Shown here: in pieces, positions 37,208 through 45,869 of the stretch
Numbering within the stretch: the stretch's first letter is position 1
Layout: each line of letters starts with the position of its first letter
Assembly: GCA_965200035.1 (NCBI GenBank)
Contig: OZ241334.1
Location: 4,092,001-4,156,000 of the forward strand
DNA length: 64,000 bases
Direction: 5' to 3'
Source of the DNA: UBA1952 sp965200035
Lineage (GTDB): Bacteria; Bacteroidota; Bacteroidia; Chitinophagales; Chitinophagaceae
The notes under the pieces: generated by a model
Told to the model about the DNA's origin: nothing
What the model saw: only the letters and a program-made list of their open reading frames with translations
Databases searched by the model: none
Made by a program: the position numbers and the translations under genes

Positions 37208-39484
37208 ATGGAAAAAGAGTCAAACGACATCAGCAAATGCCCGTTCCACAACGGCAGTATGAAAAGCAGCGCTGCCGGCGGTGGCACCAGAAACCGCGAT
37301 TGGTGGCCGGGACAGCTCAGGCTCAATATCCTGCGCCAGCATTCATCATTGTCCAGTCCGCTGGATAAAGACTTTGATTATGCAGCAGCTTTTAAAGGCC
37401 TCGATCTTGATGCATTGAAAAATGACCTTCATGCGCTCATGACCGATTCACAGGACTGGTGGCCGGCAGACTTTGGTCATTATGGTGGCTTATTTATCCG
37501 TATGGCATGGCATAGCGCCGGTACGTATCGTGTATTTGATGGCCGTGGCGGAGCAGGGCAGGGACAGCAGCGCTTTGCGCCGCTCAATAGCTGGCCGGAT
37601 AATGTGAGCCTGGATAAAGCCCGCAGGTTGCTCTGGCCCATCAAGCAGAAGTATGGCAATAAGATTTCGTGGGCTGATCTGATGGTGCTTACCGGAAATG
37701 TAGCGCTGGAATCCATGGGCTTTAAAACATTCGGATTTGCCGGTGGCCGCGTTGATACGTGGGAAGCTGATGACTCAATTTACTGGGGTGCTGAAAATAC
37801 CTGGCTGGGCAATGATGTCCGTTATGCGCACGGCTCAGAAGGAGTGGTAGAAAATCACGGCGTATTGGTATCAGATGAAAATGCCGATGGCGACATTCAT
37901 TCACGGAAGCTGGAAGAGCCGCTGGCAGCTGCTCACATGGGGCTGATCTATGTAAATCCGGAAGGACCGGATGGTAATCCTGATCCCATTGCAGCCGCAA
38001 AAGACATACGAGATACATTCGGCCGCATGGCCATGAATGATGAAGAAACGGTGGCGCTGATCGCAGGCGGACATACATTTGGCAAAACGCATGGTGCAGC
38101 GTCTTCTGAACATGTAGATAAAGAGCCGGAAGCGGAAGGCATCGAGCATCAGGGATTTGGATGGCGCAATAGCTATGGCTCAGGCAAAGGCGCAGACACC
38201 ATCACCAGCGGCCTTGAGGTAACCTGGACTACTACACCGACCCAATGGAGCAATAACTTTTTTGAGAATCTTTTTGGCTTTGAATGGGAGCTGACCAAGA
38301 GCCCCGGCGGCGCGCAGCAATGGGTGGCAAAAAATGCAGCGCAGATCATTCCCGATGCATTTGACCCGGATAAAAAACATCTCCCCACAATGCTTACAAC
38401 AGATCTGGCACTAAGGCTCGATCCGGCGTATGAAAAAATATCCAGGCGCTTTCTGGAAAACCCGGACGCATTTGCGGATGCATTCGCCCGTGCATGGTTC
38501 AAGCTCACCCATCGTGATATGGGCCCGCGCATACTCTATCTCGGAGCAGATGTGCCTGCAGAGGAATTGGTATGGCAAGACCCGATCCCCGAAGTGAGCC
38601 ATCCATTGATTGATGAGCAGGATATTGCAGCGCTGAAAGCAAAAATTCTGGCATCCGGCCCTACTATCGGGCAATTGGTGTCCGTTGCCTGGGCTTCTGC
38701 ATCTACCTTCCGCGGCAGCGATAAGCGCGGCGGTGCCAACGGCGCCCGTATCCGGCTGGCGCCTCAGCGCTATTGGCAGGCCAATAATCCGGCGCAGCTG
38801 GGCACTGTGCTTACTGCTCTGGAAAACATTCAAAAGGAGTTCAATGGTGCAGCAGCAGGTGGCAAAAAAGTTTCGCTGGCTGATCTGATTGTGCTGGCCG
38901 GCTGTGCTGCTGTAGAGCAGGCTGCAAAAGACGCGGGCAATAATATTACCGTTCCTTTTACGCCCGGCCGTATGGATGCTTCGCAGGAGCAGACTGATGT
39001 GGAATCATTCAGATACATGGAGCCTGCGGCTGATGGCTTCCGCAACTACTCCAAAGGAAAAGGCAGAGCCCGCGCAGAAGAGCTGCTGGTCGATAAAGCG
39101 CAACTGCTGACGCTTACCGCACCAGAGCTGACGGTGCTGATCGGTGGTTTGCGTGCATTGAATGCCAATTATGATGGCTCTTCGAATGGTATTTTCACTG
39201 CACGCCCGGGACAGCTTACCAATGATTTCTTTGTGAACCTGCTTGATATGAATACTGCCTGGAAAGCCATCAGTAAGGATCAGGAATTATTTGAAGGCAA
39301 CGATCGTAATTCCGGTGAGCGCAAATGGACGGCTACCCGTGCCGATCTCGTTTTTGGCTCTCACGCAGAGCTGCGCGCTATTGCTGAGATATATGCAAGC
39401 GCAGACGGACAGGAAAAGTTTGTAAAAGATTTCATCGCGGCCTGGACTAAAGTGATGGATCTTGACCGTTTTGACCTGAACTAA
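37208..39484 (+). CDS. katG: Catalase-peroxidase
   Basis: 758 residues, a bifunctional haem enzyme removing hydrogen peroxide. The distal site is MAWHSAGTYR (Trp, His). The Tyr of the Met-Tyr-Trp adduct is in HMGLIYVNPEGP and the Met is in GRMAMNDEETVAL. The proximal haem His is in AGGHTFGKTHG. The second, haem-free half follows from about residue 430 (WASASTFRGSDKRGGANG). Full family length, cytoplasmic. It is a single gene with a strong terminator. No OxyR or PerR gene is nearby. Confidence 0.97.
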   Translation: MEKESNDISKCPFHNGSMKSSAAGGGTRNRDWWPGQLRLNILRQHSSLSSPLDKDFDYAAAFKGLDLDALKNDLHALMTDSQDWWPADFGHYGGLFIRMAWHSAGTYRVFDGRGGAGQGQQRFAPLNSWPDNVSLDKARRLLWPIKQKYGNKISWADLMVLTGNVALESMGFKTFGFAGGRVDTWEADDSIYWGAENTWLGNDVRYAHGSEGVVENHGVLVSDENADGDIHSRKLEEPLAAAHMGLIYVNPEGPDGNPDPIAAAKDIRDTFGRMAMNDEETVALIAGGHTFGKTHGAASSEHVDKEPEAEGIEHQGFGWRNSYGSGKGADTITSGLEVTWTTTPTQWSNNFFENLFGFEWELTKSPGGAQQWVAKNAAQIIPDAFDPDKKHLPTMLTTDLALRLDPAYEKISRRFLENPDAFADAFARAWFKLTHRDMGPRILYLGADVPAEELVWQDPIPEVSHPLIDEQDIAALKAKILASGPTIGQLVSVAWASASTFRGSDKRGGANGARIRLAPQRYWQANNPAQLGTVLTALENIQKEFNGAAAGGKKVSLADLIVLAGCAAVEQAAKDAGNNITVPFTPGRMDASQEQTDVESFRYMEPAADGFRNYSKGKGRARAEELLVDKAQLLTLTAPELTVLIGGLRALNANYDGSSNGIFTARPGQLTNDFFVNLLDMNTAWKAISKDQELFEGNDRNSGERKWTATRADLVFGSHAELRAIAEIYASADGQEKFVKDFIAAWTKVMDLDRFDLN

Positions 39485-39505
39485 GAAGTATAAATTTTAA
39501 AAAGC

Positions 39506-39537
39506 AAGGCTGGTATCTTTCAGATACCGGCCTTTTT
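39506..39537 (+). terminator. katG terminator
   Basis: A 13-bp stem (AAGGCTGGTATCT against AGATACCGGCCTT, one G-U) has a TTC loop followed by T5. It starts 22 nt after the katG stop. Confidence 0.9.
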
Positions 39538-39565
39538 AATAATAAGAGGTATTCAGCTGCTGCTA

Positions 39566-39898
39566 ATGATAGCGGTCATAGCTGGCTACCGGCCAGCAGG
39601 GATATATGCTAGTTATAAAACATGTAAACGCTCAGATCAGCAACATTTTGAGCGGATGCTGGTAGGGCAGTACATGCAGGGCAAATCGGAGCAGGAAATT
39701 GCCTCCATTCTTGAGCTGAAAAATGCGTGGATGGCCAAAAATTATAAAAAGCCTTCCCGCTTTTCCCTGCAGCAGTCAGAGGCCTGTATGCTGCTGCTTG
39801 CAGATTACAGCGCTAAAGCCGTGGGGGTAAATACCAACGTAAAAGATGGAGAGCTGCTGAAAGAGATGGTCGGCAAGCTGGAGCTGGTGCTGGGCTAA
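39566..39898 (+). pseudogene. Orphan DNA polymerase III delta (HolA) C-terminal fragment
   Basis: Up to 110 residues. The last about 75 resemble the C-terminal clamp-loader domain of Bacteroidota HolA: NAWMAKNYKKPSRFSLQQ, a LLADYSAKAVGVNTN turn, then DGELLKEMVGKL. The family's YDLKSKGVG...GELLKELV block is recognisable. The N-terminal AAA+ part (about 240 residues) is missing, and a terminator just upstream leaves no room for it. The first 30 residues look unrelated, so translation may start at the ATG near 39656. It is either a gene remnant or a free-standing delta domain. I favour the remnant. Confidence 0.5.
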
Positions 39899-40011
39899 GA
39901 GCCTTCGGGGGATGCATTGTTGAAGGTGGAAACCATAAGCTGCTACCCCAATTGTGCCGCCTTTACGCCCGGTTTCCGTCGTATATGGGTCGCATTTGGT
40001 CCATTATAGCT

Positions 40012-40070
40012 CCGTAGATACTCCGTAGTAGTCCCGTACATACCCCGTACATATCCCGTATCAACCCGTA
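40012..40070 (+). repeat. Six CCGTA repeats at 11-bp spacing
   Basis: CCGTA occurs at 40012, 40023, 40034, 40045, 40056 and 40066. The steps are 11, 11, 11, 11 and 10 bp, with variable bases between. The period is one DNA helical turn. It lies about 220 nt before a candidate promoter, so a cooperative binding array or a replication-slippage tract are both possible. Confidence 0.75.
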
Positions 40071-40287
40071 TGCAGTCCTGCTTACTGCTTACTGCTGCTT
40101 GTTCAGATCAGAAAGAGCCAGACCGGTTTTTGAGTCGGTCAGGATAGTTGCTTGTAACCCTTTGGCACTTTATATGCCCTAAGCGTTGCAGTCTGATGAA
40201 GATAGAGACGATTCCATAATTATCGATGAATGAATAGATTATCGCTCTTATCACCGTTGCTGGCATAAAATATAAAAAGCCAATGCC

Positions 40288-40319
40288 TTGTTAATATGGT
40301 AAAGTTTAATTTACCTTTG
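40288..40319 (+). promoter_or_regulatory. Candidate promoter of the RHS operon
   Basis: TACCTTTG at 40312-40319 matches the -7 box TAnnTTTG exactly, and TTG at 40288-40290 lies 21 nt upstream in the -33 position. The predicted transcript would start about 80 nt before the ATG at 40409. Confidence 0.6.
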
Positions 40320-40408
40320 CCTCGAAACGCTCAGTTTATATCGTCATACTATATGGATAGTATAAGCTGATTGTCACTACCTCATTCATTGTGCTAATTA
40401 CGGGCAAT

Positions 40409-41932
40409 ATGTACCCGCTCAGACCCTTTTTGCTGCATATCATCTGCTGCACAGCTCTTTTGCTGTGCCTGCTTTCCGTCCGTGCCAACGCTCAGGAGCA
40501 GGAGCAGGTGTACATCAGCGGCAGGCGCTACCTCGACCTCAACATCCACGCCCTCGACAACTACGCCCGCCGCCTCGAGCGCACCCAGAAGCAACTGCTT
40601 GCCAGGCTAAAGCGCAAAGAGCATCGCCTGGAGCGCAGGCTCATGCACCGCGATTCTGCCGCCTACGCCCGCTATCAGGCTTCCCGCACCATCAGCTACG
40701 ATTCTATCTCTAAGCTGGCTGCAACACCACCCGACAGCGCTACATTGGCCGCCCGGCTCTCGCGCAACGGTAACAAAACCATTGATACCCTGAAACGGGT
40801 CTATGGGTTTGTGCAGTCCAAAGCATCTTCGCTCACCTCAGCGGCAGGCAGCGTAGCAGGCGCTACAGGCATGGAAGGGTACAGCAATCAGCTGGGAAGC
40901 CTGCAAAGCCGCCTTTCCTACGATCAGTACCTCAGCGAGCTCACCAGCCAGCGGACTACCAATCTGGAAAGCATCGCAGGCAATGACCCTGCTGTCACCG
41001 GGATGCAGAAGCAGCTGTATTATGCGAAGAGCAAAATAGCCGAGTGGAAGAAGATAGCCGATGAGCCCACGAAAGCGGAAGAGCTGGCGCTGGAATACCT
41101 GCAGGGCACCAAAGGCTTTAACCTCAGTAACATTAGCGAAGGTGGTGGCATTGGCAGCGGCACAGGCGGCGCTGCCACAGGCAGTGGCGGCCTGAATGCC
41201 GGTGAGCTGGAAAAGCTGGGCTACCAGACAAAAAGATCTGTAATGGCAGGGCTGCAGCAGAAGTACGGCAGCAGCCTGGGCAGTATGCAGACCAACCTGA
41301 CCAAAGAGGTAGGCGACTGGCAGGACAAGGCCCAAAGCCTGTCGGGTCAGCTAAAAGAAACGAAGCAGAGCCTGCAGGGGTTGCGGCATACGGAAAAGCC
41401 GAAGTTCAGGATCAACCCCATGCGCGGGCTGCCTTTTTGGAAGAGGATAGAGAAAAGCTGGGGGCTGCAGACCACCCGCGCCACTACCGATGGCCGTCCG
41501 GCCATGCTGCAGCTTTCGGGCACGGCAGGCTACCGGTTCAGCGAAAAGCTGAGCGCGGGGCTGGGGGCAGTGGGCCAGATAGGGCTTGGGCAGAGCTGGT
41601 CGAGCATCCGGTTCACCTTTGAAGGGATCGGCGCACGCAGCTACGTGGCCTGGCAGTGGCAGTACGGCATCGGGGTGTATGGCGGCTATGAGCGCATCTG
41701 GAAGCCGGCTGCCTTCAATGCCAAAGCCGAAACCGCAAATTATAATGCCCCGATAGAAGCAATACGGCATGACCAAACTTGTTACAGTGAATCCCTGTTG
41801 GCAGGTATTACCAAGAGCTATAAGATCAACTCAAAATACAACGGAGCAGTGCAGTTGCTCTTCGACTGCTGGTGGCAAGAGAAGAAACTGCGCTCACCAT
41901 TTGTACTTCGATTTACGACACAAACAAAATAG
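40409..41932 (+). CDS. Exported coiled-coil protein with possible outer-membrane barrel
   Basis: 507 residues from the ATG at 40409; a GTG at 40391 is also in frame. Signal peptide (MYPLRPFLLHI ... RANAQ). A charged helical region (about 30-110, rich in R/K/E) and further helices to about 365 suggest a coiled coil, with a Gly/Ser linker (GGGIGSGTGGAATGSGG). The last about 150 residues alternate aromatic and polar residues (AGYRFSEKLSAGLGAVGQ, RSYVAWQWQYGIGVYGGYERIW), like beta-barrel strands. Similar proteins are encoded before RHS genes in Bacteroidota, where a role in export or display is suspected. First of four co-directional genes. Confidence 0.7.
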   Translation: MYPLRPFLLHIICCTALLLCLLSVRANAQEQEQVYISGRRYLDLNIHALDNYARRLERTQKQLLARLKRKEHRLERRLMHRDSAAYARYQASRTISYDSISKLAATPPDSATLAARLSRNGNKTIDTLKRVYGFVQSKASSLTSAAGSVAGATGMEGYSNQLGSLQSRLSYDQYLSELTSQRTTNLESIAGNDPAVTGMQKQLYYAKSKIAEWKKIADEPTKAEELALEYLQGTKGFNLSNISEGGGIGSGTGGAATGSGGLNAGELEKLGYQTKRSVMAGLQQKYGSSLGSMQTNLTKEVGDWQDKAQSLSGQLKETKQSLQGLRHTEKPKFRINPMRGLPFWKRIEKSWGLQTTRATTDGRPAMLQLSGTAGYRFSEKLSAGLGAVGQIGLGQSWSSIRFTFEGIGARSYVAWQWQYGIGVYGGYERIWKPAAFNAKAETANYNAPIEAIRHDQTCYSESLLAGITKSYKINSKYNGAVQLLFDCWWQEKKLRSPFVLRFTTQTK

Positions 41933-41971
41933 AATCACGAATAACAACAGTTAAAACAAATTATAGTCATT

Positions 41972-44900
41972 ATGAAAATTATTAGAAATTTTCTAAGAAA
42001 GAATGCATTGAAAAAGAATTTCATTCTATTTGATTTATCTATTCATCGGGCATATGTTACAGGTTTTCTATCCATAATAATAGCTGTTCAGGTTCCGCAA
42101 ACGAGCTCATATGCTCAAGGATTTACGTTAGCTGATCATCAGTTGCCTAAAAACTATGCACTGCCGTCACCAGAGGCTTTAGGCATTACTAAAGTGGCTG
42201 ATGTTCCTGTTGATCTGGCAACCGGACAGGTTAATATAAGCATACCACTTTACACAATACAGACGGGTAAGTTGACATTGCCGGTCAGCTTAAGTTATGA
42301 TGCATCTGGAATCAGAGTAGAGCAGGAAGCCGGTGAAGTTGGTTTAGGATGGTCTCTGCAAGCAGGGGGCGCTATAACCAGAAGAATCAGGGATAAAGAT
42401 GATTATCAAACATCCATTAGTTATCACGGACTGGGTGGTGACCTTTGGGATAGCCATATTCCTGATCCCATCTACCCAACTATGGCAGAATATGATATTG
42501 CCTATAAAGTCGCCAGTTTAAATACCGCAGATGGTCAGCCTGATTTGTATATGTACAATGCGGTCGGCCTGACCGGTAAGTTTATTAATACAGGAACGGC
42601 AAATGGAATCAAATTGATACCCCGGCGAAATGTTGCTGTTGCCGGTGGCTACAACAGTTGGGCAATCATAGATGAACGTGGATATAATTATCAATTCGGG
42701 GATGAAAATAACGACATATATTATGAGACTAATAACCTACGTACGCTTGCATCAAGCGTAGGCGGCAATGCGGACAATGCTCAGATGTTTAGAATGGCAT
42801 GGTATCTGAAACAGATCACAGATGCGGAAAAGGTTAACAGTATCAACTTTGAATATCAAAAAACGCACCTTGAGTACGATAACGGAAGAACGCAAACACA
42901 GATTTATGAAAATGGCAATTTCGATTATTTTTCAACCGATCACCTGATTGATGCTGCTGAGTCGCGCACCATTCAACGGACCGATGGTAGTGTAATCAAA
43001 AAGATTTCCTTTAATGAAGGAACCATCGAATTTATTAACTCTATGAATAACCGGGAGGATCTGCTTATTTCCCCCACTCCGGCACAGCCACGCCTTGAAA
43101 GCATCATCGTAAAAAACAGAGACGGCGATATAATAAAGAAGATCAACTTCGGCTACAGCTACTTTGTTGCACCTAATATTACGAATCCGACCTTAAAAGA
43201 TAAGCGACTCAGATTAGACTTTGTAACGATTGAGAATGGCAATCTGCCGGCCGAAAAATATACATTTTCCTATAGCAATATTCTACCGCCAAGCAAAAAA
43301 TCGTTTGCGCAGGATCATTGGGGTTATTACAATGGAAAAGATGGCAATAGCACACTTATCCCAAGCTATAGCTTCCTGAATCATAGTTTTTTTAGTCCAA
43401 TGCCAGATTTACTTAACTGCTCTACCTCAAAAACCATGTTTAATGGTGCTTATCGGGAAACTGATGCAGAAAAGGTAAAAGCCGGGGTACTGACAAAAAT
43501 TCAATACCCTACAGGAGGTACAGTAAGTTTTGATTTCGAGTGCCATGATATCAATCAAACCGATGATCCGGTTTATGATTATGAGCATATTAAACCACCT
43601 TGTTTCGTATTTAAAACAAGCGGCACAAGTTATGAATGTCCTGATGGAACGATCAGCAATAATGCGGGTAATACAGGCATCGTTAAAAGCACTTATTTGT
43701 TTACTATACCATCCAATAGTTTTACAGCAAGTGGAGTACACGCGAAGTTCTCAGCGCTTGCCACCTGGGGGGGCGCAGCGACTACTATTATCCAACATTC
43801 AGCATCTGCTGCCCGCCTGGAAAAGGAAAACACTAATGGCACTTATAATATTGTAGAGGTGTTCACCTATGACAATCCCAATCGGACATCCTCGTTGGAA
43901 GACTGTAACGACAATATTCTGTTAGGACCAGGCAATTATCGCGTAATTGCCCAGACAAGTGGTATTGGTATACAGGTAAGAGCTTATTTTGAAACGTATG
44001 TTCCAAAGCAAATACTCAGTGCTTCTACCATAAAAAAGGTGGGTGGTTTGCGTATTAAAAGTATTACGTACAATGATATGGTTACAGGTACAAGTTCAGT
44101 ACGCAACTATCTCTATAAAGATATTTCAGATCAGTCAAAATCCAGTGGATATACTTTTTCTCCTATAACCAGTGACAGTTATGTAAAGAGCGGTTACCTG
44201 TATTGGGGAGACAAAGCAAAGTCTCCTGAATGCTGGCATTGGCCCTCAAGCGAACAACAGCCTGTTCATATTCCATGCTGCTTCAGGCAAGTAAGCAGTT
44301 TAATACTGTCATCAACGACTAATGTTGAGACCGGCGACGGGGCTAATGTGAATTATGAATACGTAACGATAACCGAAGGAACAGGGCAAAATGGAAAGGT
44401 CGTTCAACAATTTAATAGAGCGCCTGGCATCAATTTGAGCTATCTTGATGGCCTTCCCCTGCATACATGGGTTTATGATCTTTCCAATATTCTGGTTCAG
44501 GAAGTAAAAAATGAATATAATTCCCAACCGGGTACCGAAGAGTTTTTTGGTTATAAAATTACCGCTAAAAGCAATCATCCCTGTGCACCAGCACCCGATC
44601 TGGTTACGATTAATGCCCAGCCTGGTGCCGGCTATGGGATTGGCTATGACTGGAAATCAATCCGGATGCGCTCGGAATGGATTGCTCTTACGCAAAAGAA
44701 GACGACCCAGTATTTCCCCGGCTCCAATCCGCTGACCACCGTTGAGGAATATACTTATAATCCTTTAAATCTGGAACCGGCCCGCATAGACCAGACCATT
44801 TCTGACGGGCGAAAAACAACTCAACGCTTTAAATACCCGGTAGACTATAATTCCATCGGCACCAATCCTGATAACGAACTGAATGCAGTCCTTGTCCTTA

Positions 44901-45826
44901 ATAACCAGCATGTGCACAATCAGGTAGTTGAAAAATATACATCTATTCCTGATCTGTCGGGCATAGAGCAGATTATCGCTGGGTCTTATATTGGTTTCTC
45001 ACCAGTGCTTTCTTCTCAGGTAACAGAGATGACACCGGAAGGGCCTGTTTCTCATTATACTGCCGCACAGTCAGATAATCTGTTTAGCTTGGAGCCTGCC
45101 AATCCCCTGACCTCATTCCAGGCCAGCCACGCAGCTACTAATGGTAGTACATCTGTTATTGAAAAGGATCCCGGCTATAAGCTGCAGTATTCTGTATTAA
45201 AGTATGATACCCGCCTCAATCCGCTTGAAACAAAAGATGAGCATGGCACCAGAACAGCTTTGATCTGGATTCATAATGCGGCAATCCTAGCTACCGAGGT
45301 AAGCAATGCAGCACAGTCTGAAATAGCCTACAGCAGCTTTGAAGATCCTGCTAACAGTGGCAACTGGGACTATGACAATTCAGCAATCGTTGGCAGCGAT
45401 AGAATCACCGGAGTCAAATGCTACAACCTTAGCGGGAACCCTGTTCATAAAATGAACCTGCCGCAAAAGGATTACGTTATTTCCTTTTGGAGCAAAACAC
45501 CTGGCGTTATCGTAAACGGTCAGTCTCAGCCTACCCTGACCGGAGCAACGATTAAAGGATGGACTTATTACGAATACCTGTCCTCTGCTGTTACTTCAGT
45601 TACGGTCAGCGGCAGTGGATTGGTCGACGAGCTAAGGCTCTACCCGCTTGGGGCTTCTATGAAAACCTGGTGTCATACGCCGTTAGTTGGCGTTAATACC
45701 ACCTGCGATGAGCGCAATAATATTCAATACTACGAGTACGATGTTATGGGCCGGCTGAGCGTTGTCCGGGATCACTATGGCAACATCATCAAAAAGATGG
45801 ATTATGGCATTCAGCAGGCAGACTAA
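41972..45826 (+). CDS. SpvB/RHS-like exported giant protein
   Basis: 1284 residues. A long signal or anchor ends near SSYAQ. The N-terminal block (VDLATGQVNISIPLYTIQTG and SYDASGIRVEQEAGEVGLGW) is the SpvB-like beta domain found at the front of insecticidal-toxin and RHS proteins. Short YD motifs appear near the end (YYEYDVMGRLSVVRDHYGN). It has no toxin tip or RHS core, so it is probably a shell or partner subunit for the next protein. It starts 39 nt after the coiled-coil gene and ends 43 nt before the RHS gene. Base composition is more AT-rich in its first 2 kb than in the RHS core. Confidence 0.8.
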   Translation: MKIIRNFLRKNALKKNFILFDLSIHRAYVTGFLSIIIAVQVPQTSSYAQGFTLADHQLPKNYALPSPEALGITKVADVPVDLATGQVNISIPLYTIQTGKLTLPVSLSYDASGIRVEQEAGEVGLGWSLQAGGAITRRIRDKDDYQTSISYHGLGGDLWDSHIPDPIYPTMAEYDIAYKVASLNTADGQPDLYMYNAVGLTGKFINTGTANGIKLIPRRNVAVAGGYNSWAIIDERGYNYQFGDENNDIYYETNNLRTLASSVGGNADNAQMFRMAWYLKQITDAEKVNSINFEYQKTHLEYDNGRTQTQIYENGNFDYFSTDHLIDAAESRTIQRTDGSVIKKISFNEGTIEFINSMNNREDLLISPTPAQPRLESIIVKNRDGDIIKKINFGYSYFVAPNITNPTLKDKRLRLDFVTIENGNLPAEKYTFSYSNILPPSKKSFAQDHWGYYNGKDGNSTLIPSYSFLNHSFFSPMPDLLNCSTSKTMFNGAYRETDAEKVKAGVLTKIQYPTGGTVSFDFECHDINQTDDPVYDYEHIKPPCFVFKTSGTSYECPDGTISNNAGNTGIVKSTYLFTIPSNSFTASGVHAKFSALATWGGAATTIIQHSASAARLEKENTNGTYNIVEVFTYDNPNRTSSLEDCNDNILLGPGNYRVIAQTSGIGIQVRAYFETYVPKQILSASTIKKVGGLRIKSITYNDMVTGTSSVRNYLYKDISDQSKSSGYTFSPITSDSYVKSGYLYWGDKAKSPECWHWPSSEQQPVHIPCCFRQVSSLILSSTTNVETGDGANVNYEYVTITEGTGQNGKVVQQFNRAPGINLSYLDGLPLHTWVYDLSNILVQEVKNEYNSQPGTEEFFGYKITAKSNHPCAPAPDLVTINAQPGAGYGIGYDWKSIRMRSEWIALTQKKTTQYFPGSNPLTTVEEYTYNPLNLEPARIDQTISDGRKTTQRFKYPVDYNSIGTNPDNELNAVLVLNNQHVHNQVVEKYTSIPDLSGIEQIIAGSYIGFSPVLSSQVTEMTPEGPVSHYTAAQSDNLFSLEPANPLTSFQASHAATNGSTSVIEKDPGYKLQYSVLKYDTRLNPLETKDEHGTRTALIWIHNAAILATEVSNAAQSEIAYSSFEDPANSGNWDYDNSAIVGSDRITGVKCYNLSGNPVHKMNLPQKDYVISFWSKTPGVIVNGQSQPTLTGATIKGWTYYEYLSSAVTSVTVSGSGLVDELRLYPLGASMKTWCHTPLVGVNTTCDERNNIQYYEYDVMGRLSVVRDHYGNIIKKMDYGIQQAD

Positions 45827-45869
45827 AACCTTATCCCTTCATTTACCTACTTCAAAGAGTCTTTCTTTT

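Larger units (their letters stand above)
39899..40408 (+). other. Upstream region of the toxin locus
   Basis: No coding frame over about 510 nt. It holds the six phased CCGTA repeats and a good promoter match, both listed separately. Confidence 0.6.

Noticed and set aside
40012..40070. Short regular repeats as a CRISPR array
   Set aside because: Units are 5 bp at 11-bp steps with no spacer-length sequence between them and no cas gene anywhere in the window.
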